From: Gemmatimonadota bacterium
GTDB taxonomy: Bacteria; Gemmatimonadota; Gemmatimonadetes; Gemmatimonadales; Gemmatimonadaceae
Direction of reading: 5' to 3'
Length of the DNA: 64,000 nt
Assembly (NCBI GenBank): GCA_016871855.1
Contig: VHBQ01000003.1
Span: 28,484-92,483, forward strand
In this document: one piece after another, positions 56,965 through 64,000 of the stretch
Position numbering within the stretch: position 1 is the first letter of the stretch
Layout of the letters: every line of letters begins with the position of its first letter
Translations under genes and position numbers: made by a program
Notes under the pieces: model-generated
Seen by the model: the letters and a program-made list of their open reading frames with translations, nothing else
Database searches by the model: none
Told to the model about the DNA's origin: nothing

Positions 56965-58335
56965 CTACGGCGCGCCGCGCACCGTCTTCACGTTCACGAA
57001 CGAGCGGAGCCCCTCGCGGGCGAGCTCACGCCCGATCCCGCTCGCCTTCACGCCGCCGAACGGAAACCGGGGATCGCTCGCCATCATCGCGTTGATGAAG
57101 ACGGAGCCGGCCTCAATGTCCCGTCCGAAACGCTCGGCCTCCGCGGCGTCGCGCGTCCACACGGCGGCGCCGAGTCCGAAGGGCGTGTCGTTGGCGAGGG
57201 CCAGCGCCTCGTCGGCCGACGCCACGCGGAAGAGCGGCGCCACGGGCCCGAACACCTCCTCGCGCGAGGCGGCAGCGTTGTGCGGCACGTCGGCGAGGAC
57301 CGTGGGCGGATAGAAGTGTCCCGCGCCGGGCGGGACTTCTCCTCCACAGAGCACCCGCGCCCCCGCCGCGACCGACCGGACCACCTGATCGTGCACCTCG
57401 TCGCGGATCGCCGCCGTGGCCAGCGGGCCGACGTCCGTGTCGTCGCGCAACGGGTCGCCGATGCGGAGCGCGCGCATCGCCGCGACGAATCGCTCGGCGA
57501 AGGCGTCGTATACGTCGGTGTGGACGATGAACCGCTTGGCGGCAATGCACGACTGCCCATTGTTGATGCACCGGGCGCGGGCGGCGGTGTCGGCCGCCGC
57601 GACGAAGTCGGCGCTGGGCAGCACGACGAAGGGGTCGCTCCCGCCCAACTCGAGCACGCACGGCTTGATGGCGCGCCCCGCGCGGGCGCCGACATCTCGT
57701 CCTGCCGCTTCCGAACCCGTGAGGGTCACAGCGGCGATGCGCGCGTCGTCAATTAGCGCGCCGGCGCGGGCGCCGCTGATCAGCAGAGTGCCGAAGACGC
57801 CGACGGGCGCGCCCGCCTCGCGGAAGAGCCGTTCGATGGCCAGCGCGCACTGCGGCACGTTGGAGGCGTGCTTGAGCAGGACGACGTTCCCCGCGGCGAC
57901 GGCGGGCGCCGCGGCGCGCATCGCCTGCCAATACGGGAAATTCCACGGCATGATGGCCAGCAGCACGCCGAGTGGCAGGAAATGCACCGCGCCGTCCTCG
58001 CGTCCGTCGCGCACGACGCGCTCCGGCGCCAGCATGGCCGCGGCCTCGTCGGCGTAGTAGCGGCAGGCGAGGGCGCACTTGGCGACCTCCTGCCGCGCCG
58101 CTTCGACCGTCTTCCCCATCTCCAGCGTGGCGAGCCGGGCCAGGCCCTCGCGCTCGGCGTCCAAGCGGTCCGCGACGCGTCGCAGCACCTCGGTGCGCTC
58201 GCGCAGCGGCGTCTCGCGCCACGTCGCGGCGGTGGTCGCGGCCTGAGCGACGCGGAGTTCGCATTCCGACTCGCTATGGTCGGCAATCACGGCGAGCACG
58301 TCGCCGGTGGCGGGATTCACGCTGTGCTGGGGCAT
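56965..58335 (-). CDS. NAD(P)-dependent aldehyde dehydrogenase (succinate-semialdehyde dehydrogenase-like)
   Basis: LAIMPWNFPYWQAMRAAAPAVAAGNVVLLKHASNVPQCAL...VTLTGSEAAGRDVG...CVLELGGSDPFVVL...NNGQSCIAAKRFIV...EEVFGPVAPLFRV. Confidence 0.94.
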   Translation of the reverse strand: MPQHSVNPATGDVLAVIADHSESECELRVAQAATTAATWRETPLRERTEVLRRVADRLDAEREGLARLATLEMGKTVEAARQEVAKCALACRYYADEAAAMLAPERVVRDGREDGAVHFLPLGVLLAIMPWNFPYWQAMRAAAPAVAAGNVVLLKHASNVPQCALAIERLFREAGAPVGVFGTLLISGARAGALIDDARIAAVTLTGSEAAGRDVGARAGRAIKPCVLELGGSDPFVVLPSADFVAAADTAARARCINNGQSCIAAKRFIVHTDVYDAFAERFVAAMRALRIGDPLRDDTDVGPLATAAIRDEVHDQVVRSVAAGARVLCGGEVPPGAGHFYPPTVLADVPHNAAASREEVFGPVAPLFRVASADEALALANDTPFGLGAAVWTRDAAEAERFGRDIEAGSVFINAMMASDPRFPFGGVKASGIGRELAREGLRSFVNVKTVRGAP

Positions 58336-58440
58336 ATCGCACGATGCATTCCGCGCGACGCCGACGCCAGATCCGCCGTGCGCCCCGCTTGAGCGGCCGC
58401 TGGCGGCGGTTACCTTGCACCATCCTTCGACCGCCCCTTC

Positions 58441-58962
58441 ATGCCGCCTCGTCCTTCCGCCGCCGTCGCACCCTTGAGGATTCGCCGCTCCGCCATCGCC
58501 GGACGCGGGGCGTTCGCCACGCGCGACATCCGGAGGGGGGAGCGGCTCATCGAGTACCTCGGCCAGCGCATCTCGCACGCGATCGCCGACGCGCGATACG
58601 ACGACGCGACGATGACCAACCACCACACGTTTCTCTTTTCCGTGTCGCGGCAGACGGTGATTGACGCGTCGGTGAACGGCAACGATGCCCGGTTCATCAA
58701 TCACTCGTGCGATCCGAACTGCGAAGCGGTGATCACGCGCAGCCGCGTGTTCATCATCGCCATCAAGCCGATCGCGCAGGGCGATGAGCTCTTCTACGAC
58801 TACGCGTACGAGCGCGACGGCTCAGAGACGGCGGAGGACGAGCGGCACTACGCCTGCCGGTGCGGGGCGAAGAAGTGCCGCGGGACGATCCTTGCGCCGA
58901 CGAAACCGAAGAAGCTCAAGCCGCACCATGCGGCGGCGCGGCATACCGACAGGCACGTGTAG
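58441..58962 (+). CDS. SET-domain protein lysine methyltransferase-like, with post-SET cysteine motif
   Basis: IAGRGAFATRDIRRGERLIEYLGQRIS...NDARFINHSCDPNCEAVI...GDELFYDYAYE...YACRCGAKKCRGTI. Confidence 0.93.
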   Translation: MPPRPSAAVAPLRIRRSAIAGRGAFATRDIRRGERLIEYLGQRISHAIADARYDDATMTNHHTFLFSVSRQTVIDASVNGNDARFINHSCDPNCEAVITRSRVFIIAIKPIAQGDELFYDYAYERDGSETAEDERHYACRCGAKKCRGTILAPTKPKKLKPHHAAARHTDRHV

Positions 58963-58998
58963 GACGGACGGTGGACGGTAGACGGTTGACGGTGGACC
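58963..58998. repeat. GGTGGAC heptad array between convergent genes
   Basis: gacggacggtggacggtagacggttgacggtggacc. Confidence 0.88.
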
Positions 58999-59007
58999 GG
59001 CGGCCCT

Positions 59008-60582
59008 CTACTTACGGCGGGTGAACTCCAGGGACGCGGCGTCGTCGAAGCGGACGGCGGCCACGCTTCCCGCGGCATCAAGACGGAAGGCGAAGTAGGT
59101 CCAGCCGTCACGGCCATCGCCGAGTCGCGCGCGGAACGTGTCGTAGTTCCAGTGCTCCAGGCGCCCGGCGCGCTCGGCGGACGGACCGAAGCGCGCGGTC
59201 AGCGAGCCGTCAGCGAACTCGAACTTGAGGTCGCCGTACACTGGGTGATCGTAGGTGCCCGCGTAGGCGGCGAGCGCGAGGCTTGGCGACGTGCCGGCCA
59301 CTCGCTTGGCTTCGCGCTCGGCGCGCGCCTTCTCCGCCTTCGCCTTGCGGTCGCCGTACAGCGTGAGAAACTCCGCGCTCCAGTCGCGGGGCGGGGCGCC
59401 GGTATAGCGGTCAATCACGCGCCACATCAACGCGTGCCGGAACTCGGCGTGGTCGGTGTTGCCGAAGATGTAGACGCCCAGCCGGTCCTCGGGGACGAGC
59501 GCAATGATCGCCGTCCGCCCGTCAATCGAGCCGGTGTGCATCGCGACGAACTTCCCGCGGTAGTCCTGCTGGAACCACCCCAAGCTGTAGGTCATCCAGT
59601 GCGGGCGGGTGAGTTCGGCGGTGGGGTAGAACTGCGCCGCGCTGACGAAGGCCTGCGGCTTGAGGAGTTCGCGATAGTTGGCCTCCGAGACGAGGCGGCG
59701 GCCGCCAACGCGTCCGGAGTCGAGCAGGAAGCGCATCCACTTGGCCACCTCGTCGGCTGACGACCAGGCCGAGCCGGCGGCGGGGACCGGATCCACCGGA
59801 GACTCGTCGATGACGCGCGTCACACCGTCGATCTCGTAGTGCGCCGCCGACACGTTCGCGTCGCCGGCGGCGCGCAGGGCGGCGAGCGTTGGCTGCGAGC
59901 GGGTCATCCCGATCGGATCCATGATGCGTGTCTTCACGAAGCGCTCCCACGGCATTCCGGACGCCGCAGCGACCACTTCGCCGGCCACCTGGTACATCAC
60001 GTTCTGGTAGATGAACCCGTCGCGCATCGAGTAGGCCATCGGCAGCTTGCGCGTGCGCTCGAGGATGTCGCGCGTGGACAGATCGCCGCGCACCCAGAGC
60101 AGGTCGGCGTTGCCGAGTCCGGCGTTGTGCCGCAGGAGGTCGCGCACCGTCACGTGGCGCGTGACGTACGGGTCGGAAAGCTGGAACCACGGCAGGTGCT
60201 TGGTCACCGGATCGTCCCACGCCACCTTGCCGCTGTCCACGAGCATCGCCACGGCGAGCGCGGTCATCGCCTTGGTAGTGGACATCATGCCGAAGAGCGT
60301 CTGTGGGTCCACCAGCGTGGCGTCGCCGAGCTTGCGGACGCCGAAGCCCTTGGCGTAAACGACCGAGTCGTTCTTGATGACGGCGATCGAGAGACCCGGA
60401 ATCTTCCAGTCCTGCAGGCCCTTGGCGATGTAGGCGTCGAGGTCGGCGTCGGGGGCGCGCTTGGACGGCTTCTGCGCGGCGACGGCGGCGGGGAGCAGCA
60501 GCGCGAGGGAGAGCAGGGTGGCCGCGGCGCAGGCGGCGCCGGCGCGCACGACGCGGGCGAGGGAACTCCGGATGGTTTCCAT
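59008..60582 (-). CDS. Serine hydrolase (class C beta-lactamase-like) with C-terminal DUF3471-like domain
   Basis: GLSIAVIKNDSVVYAKGFGVRKLG...TLFGMMSTTKAMTALAVAMLVDSGKVAWDDPVTKHLPWFQL...VTVRDLLRHNAGLG...YAGTYDHPVYGDLKFEFADG. Confidence 0.92.
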   Translation of the reverse strand: METIRSSLARVVRAGAACAAATLLSLALLLPAAVAAQKPSKRAPDADLDAYIAKGLQDWKIPGLSIAVIKNDSVVYAKGFGVRKLGDATLVDPQTLFGMMSTTKAMTALAVAMLVDSGKVAWDDPVTKHLPWFQLSDPYVTRHVTVRDLLRHNAGLGNADLLWVRGDLSTRDILERTRKLPMAYSMRDGFIYQNVMYQVAGEVVAAASGMPWERFVKTRIMDPIGMTRSQPTLAALRAAGDANVSAAHYEIDGVTRVIDESPVDPVPAAGSAWSSADEVAKWMRFLLDSGRVGGRRLVSEANYRELLKPQAFVSAAQFYPTAELTRPHWMTYSLGWFQQDYRGKFVAMHTGSIDGRTAIIALVPEDRLGVYIFGNTDHAEFRHALMWRVIDRYTGAPPRDWSAEFLTLYGDRKAKAEKARAEREAKRVAGTSPSLALAAYAGTYDHPVYGDLKFEFADGSLTARFGPSAERAGRLEHWNYDTFRARLGDGRDGWTYFAFRLDAAGSVAAVRFDDAASLEFTRRK

Positions 60583-60652
60583 GGGAGCTAACTTATGACA
60601 CCCACGCCCCCTCTGCCTCCGTATTGAGGCGGGTTCCTTCAGGAGAGTTGTG

Positions 60653-63016
60653 ATGTCGTTGCCGATCCTCGCCGCCTTGGTCTCCGCTGTCGCCCTGATC
60701 GCGCCACCTGACGATCCGCCGCGCGTCTATCACGGCCGGCGCGGAGACGTCGCCGTGGCCCCGCCACGGGTGGAGGCCGCGATCACGGTGGACGGCGCGC
60801 TCGATGAGCCGGTCTGGCGGTCGGCCGCGGTGCTCACGGGCTTCTCGCAGTTCGCGCCCAAGGACGGCATTCCCTCCGCCGACAGCACCGAAGTGCTCGT
60901 CTGGTATTCGCCGACGGCGATGCACTTCGGCATCCGCGCCTACGAGCCGCACGGCGAAGTGCGGGCCACGCTGTCCGAGCGCGACAAGATCGGCGCCGAC
61001 GACTACGTGCAACTGCTGCTCGGCACCTTCAACGACGGGCGCCAGGCCACGGTGTTCATGGTCAACCCGCTCGGCGTGCAAGCTGACGGGGTGCTGAAGG
61101 AGAGCGGGCAGATCGCCAACGTGAGCTTCATGGGTTCGGTGCAGTCGCGCGAGAGCGCGGATCTCCGCCCCGACTTCGTTTTTCAATCGAAGGGGCGGGT
61201 GACGCCGTGGGGGTACGAGGTCGAGGTGCGGATCCCGTTCAAGTCGCTGCGCTTCCAGTCGGCGGCGTCGCAGACGTGGGGGCTCAACATCACGCGCCGC
61301 GTGCAGCACTCCGGCTACGAGGACAGCTGGACGCCGGCCCAGCGCGCCAACTCGTCGTTCCTGGCGCAGTCGGGGACGCTCGCGGGACTCACAGGCATGC
61401 GGCGCGGGCTCGTGCTCGACCTGACGCCAGAGGTAACCGACCGCGCCGATGGCGAGCCCGGCAACGACGGCCGGTGGGCCTATCGCACATCGGCGCCGGA
61501 GGTGGGGGCGAACATCCGCTGGGGGATCACCAACAACCTGACCCTCAACTCCGCGGTGAATCCCGACTTCTCCCAGGTGGAGGCCGACGCCGGTCAGTTC
61601 TCGTTCGATCCGCGGCAAGCGCTGTCGTTCCCCGAGAAGCGGCCGTTCTTCCTCGACGGCGTGGAGCAGTTCCTGTCACCGAACGGCCTGGTGTACACGC
61701 GGCGGATGGTGCAGCCGATCGCGGCGGCCAAGATCTCGGGCAAGCTCGGCGCGACGAATATCGGGTTTCTCTCGGCGGTGGACGACCGCGTGGCGAGCAC
61801 AACGCGACGCGACCGCCCCGTGTTCAACATTCTGCGCGTCGTGCGGGACCTGGGCGCGCAGGGGCGGGCGGGGGTGCTGTACACCGACCGCGTGGACGGC
61901 GCGAACAGCAACCGGGTGCTGAGCTTCGACACGCGGCTGGTGCGCGACCGCATCTACACGGCGGCGCTTCAGGTGGCCGGGTCGCGCACCACGCGTGGCG
62001 GGCGCACGTTCAGCGGGCCGCTGTGGGACCTGCGTCTGGCGCGCAACGGGCGCGCCTTCGGTGTCTCCACCCTGCTCAACGGCATAGACCCCGACTTCCG
62101 CACGGAGAGCGGCTTCATTTCGCGTGGCGGCCAGGTGCACGCGCTCATCGCGCCGCGCTACACGTTCTTCATGCCGCAGGGATCGCGCATCGAGAGCCTG
62201 ACGCCGAACCTCGCGATCGACGGACTCTGGTTCTACGACCGGTTCATGAAGCGCGGCGACGCCCGCGACAAGAAGCTCCACTTCAACCTCGACGCCAACC
62301 TGCGCGGCGGGTGGAACGGCACGCTGGCGTTGCTGGTGGAGACGTTCGGCTACGACCCGGCGTACTACGGCTCGCTCTACCGCATCGCCGCGCCGCGCCC
62401 GGGAGGCGGCGTGGACACGCTGCCGTTCACCGGAACGCCGCGCTTGCCCAACCGCGACTACGTGATTCGCGTGGCTTCGCCGCAGTTCCGCTGGTTCTCG
62501 GCGAGCGGGATGTACCTCTGGGGGCAGGACGAGAACTTCTACGAGTGGGCCTCGGCTGACATCATCTACTTCCAACTCGAAGTCGGCCTCAAACCCAGCG
62601 AGCGCTTCCGGGTGAGCGCCTCGTACCAGATGCAGGAGTACGACCGCAAGCACGGCGGCGGCACGGTGGGGCTGCTGCGCAACCCGCGGCTGAAGCTCGA
62701 GTATCAGGCGACGCGGGCGCTCTCCGCACGCCTGATTGGGGAGTACTTCACGGAATCCGTGCTCGATCTGCGCGACGAAGGGCGCACCGGATATCCGCTG
62801 CTGCGGCGCAGCGGCGCCGGCTGGGTGCCGGCCGCGGCCTACCGCGACAACTCCTTCCGCGCCGATTGGCTGGTGATGTACCAACCCCAGCCCGGCACGG
62901 TGTTCTACGTCGGATACGGCGCCCGCATGACTGAGCCCGAGCCGATGAAGTTCCGGGATCTCGTGCGGCGGGACGATGCCTTTTTCGTGAAGGCCAGCTA
63001 CCTGTTCCGGAGGTGA
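60653..63016 (+). CDS. DUF5916 / CBM9-like outer-membrane protein
   Basis: ITVDGALDEPVWRSAAVLTGFSQFAPKDGIPSADSTEVLVWYSPTAMHFGIRAYE...LNSAVNPDFSQVEADAGQFSFDPRQALSFPEKRPFFLDGVEQF. Confidence 0.9.
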   Translation: MSLPILAALVSAVALIAPPDDPPRVYHGRRGDVAVAPPRVEAAITVDGALDEPVWRSAAVLTGFSQFAPKDGIPSADSTEVLVWYSPTAMHFGIRAYEPHGEVRATLSERDKIGADDYVQLLLGTFNDGRQATVFMVNPLGVQADGVLKESGQIANVSFMGSVQSRESADLRPDFVFQSKGRVTPWGYEVEVRIPFKSLRFQSAASQTWGLNITRRVQHSGYEDSWTPAQRANSSFLAQSGTLAGLTGMRRGLVLDLTPEVTDRADGEPGNDGRWAYRTSAPEVGANIRWGITNNLTLNSAVNPDFSQVEADAGQFSFDPRQALSFPEKRPFFLDGVEQFLSPNGLVYTRRMVQPIAAAKISGKLGATNIGFLSAVDDRVASTTRRDRPVFNILRVVRDLGAQGRAGVLYTDRVDGANSNRVLSFDTRLVRDRIYTAALQVAGSRTTRGGRTFSGPLWDLRLARNGRAFGVSTLLNGIDPDFRTESGFISRGGQVHALIAPRYTFFMPQGSRIESLTPNLAIDGLWFYDRFMKRGDARDKKLHFNLDANLRGGWNGTLALLVETFGYDPAYYGSLYRIAAPRPGGGVDTLPFTGTPRLPNRDYVIRVASPQFRWFSASGMYLWGQDENFYEWASADIIYFQLEVGLKPSERFRVSASYQMQEYDRKHGGGTVGLLRNPRLKLEYQATRALSARLIGEYFTESVLDLRDEGRTGYPLLRRSGAGWVPAAAYRDNSFRADWLVMYQPQPGTVFYVGYGARMTEPEPMKFRDLVRRDDAFFVKASYLFRR

Positions 63017-63021
63017 GTGCG

Positions 63022-64000
63022 ATGACGTGGGATGGAAAGTCCCTGCGCCGTGCGGGCTTCCTGCGGCACGCGACTGCGGCCCTGGCGGCGTTGGGAGCAC
63101 TCGCTGCCCTTCCCGAGCCCGTCCAGCCCCAAAGTGCCTCTTCTGCCGTTCGGGCTCCCGCAGTTCGCGCCAGCAAGGCCCCCGCCGTGGACGGGGTTGT
63201 GAAGGACGACGAGTGGAAGGGGGCGCCGGTCCTCGGCGACTTCGTCCAGTTCCAACCCGAGCGCGGCGCCCGATCGAAGCACCGCACCGAAGTGCGGGTG
63301 CTCTACGACTCCACCACGCTCTACGTGGCGGTGCGGGCGTCGGACGCGGAGCCGGTGATCGCACAGCTCACGCGCCGGGACGCGTCACTGGATCAAGACG
63401 ACGCCTTCGCCGTCCTGCTCGACACCTACGGTGATCGCCAGTCGGCCTACTTTTTCGCCGTCAACGCGCTGGGAACGCAGGCGGACCTGCGCATCGTGAA
63501 CGACGGCCGCACGCAGGACGCATCCTGGGATGCGCCGTGGACGGTGCGCGCGCGGCAGACGCCCGAGGGCTGGGAGGCGGAACTTGCCATTCCGTTTTCG
63601 TCCGTGCGGTTTGAGCCGGGGCGCGATCGCACGTGGCGCGTGAATTTCGTGAGGAGTCGGCGGCGCACGTTCGAACTCTCCCACTGGTCCGGGCCCGTGA
63701 ACGAGCCGTATCAGGTCTCCACGGCCGGGGAGCTCCGCGGTCTCAACCTTGCGCGCCCGCCGCGGCGCCTCGAGGGAATCGCGTACGGCCTCTCCCGCTC
63801 CCAGGAAGGCATGGAGCCGTTCTGGGATGCAGGGCTGGACTTGCGGTGGGCGCTCACCCCCGGGATCTCGCTGGTGGGGACGGTGAATCCGGATTTCGCG
63901 ACTATCGAGTCTGATCGGGAGACGGTCAACCTCACTCGATTCGAGCTCAGCCTCCCCGAGAAGCGGCCCTTCTTCCTCGAAGGAGCCGAGCTCTTCCGCC
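63022..64000 (+). CDS. Second DUF5916 / CBM9-like outer-membrane protein (runs off the window)
   Basis: APAVDGVVKDDEWKGAPVLGDFVQFQPERGARSKHRTEVRVLYDSTTLYVAVRASD...VGTVNPDFATIESDRETVNLTRFELSLPEKRPFFLEGAELF. Confidence 0.9.
   Translation, partial: MTWDGKSLRRAGFLRHATAALAALGALAALPEPVQPQSASSAVRAPAVRASKAPAVDGVVKDDEWKGAPVLGDFVQFQPERGARSKHRTEVRVLYDSTTLYVAVRASDAEPVIAQLTRRDASLDQDDAFAVLLDTYGDRQSAYFFAVNALGTQADLRIVNDGRTQDASWDAPWTVRARQTPEGWEAELAIPFSSVRFEPGRDRTWRVNFVRSRRRTFELSHWSGPVNEPYQVSTAGELRGLNLARPPRRLEGIAYGLSRSQEGMEPFWDAGLDLRWALTPGISLVGTVNPDFATIESDRETVNLTRFELSLPEKRPFFLEGAELFR

Overview
64-kb, high-GC, gene-dense chromosomal window, probably from Gemmatimonadota (inferred from gene content only). I support about 57 protein-coding genes and one small SRP RNA (14928..15026) directly upstream of dnaX-ybaB-recR. 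Central metabolism and housekeeping: serA, tal, pyk, pgi, a divergent class II aldolase, ltaE, a HisC-like aminotransferase, cinA, grpE, dnaJ, mnmA and a cysteine desulfurase, mglB/mglA, pgsA, bshB1. Signalling: two paralogous Ser/Thr kinases with a shared C-terminal region, a very large NtrY-like histidine kinase, and a pseudokinase-kinase tandem protein. Other: a SET-domain protein, two consecutive DUF5916-type outer-membrane proteins, and a ~13-kb export locus (37417..50240). In that locus one ABC ATPase, one adaptor and one TolC-like protein accompany three pairs of MacB-like permeases of two alternating subtypes (ending LRQE / LRYE) plus an MFS pump. The most unusual feature is in the spacers. 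At least five unrelated families of short degenerate tandem or inverted repeats fill intergenic gaps: GGTGGAC heptads, AGAAACAAC, GGGCACGAAG, GGAACGGGG and GAGGAC-GGATTYCGAT. They often run from stop codon to next start codon, sometimes form 110-180 bp palindromes, and mark the module boundaries of the export locus. No CRISPR array, tRNA, rRNA, transposase or phage gene was recognised. All calls come from reading sequence and the supplied translations; no database search was run.
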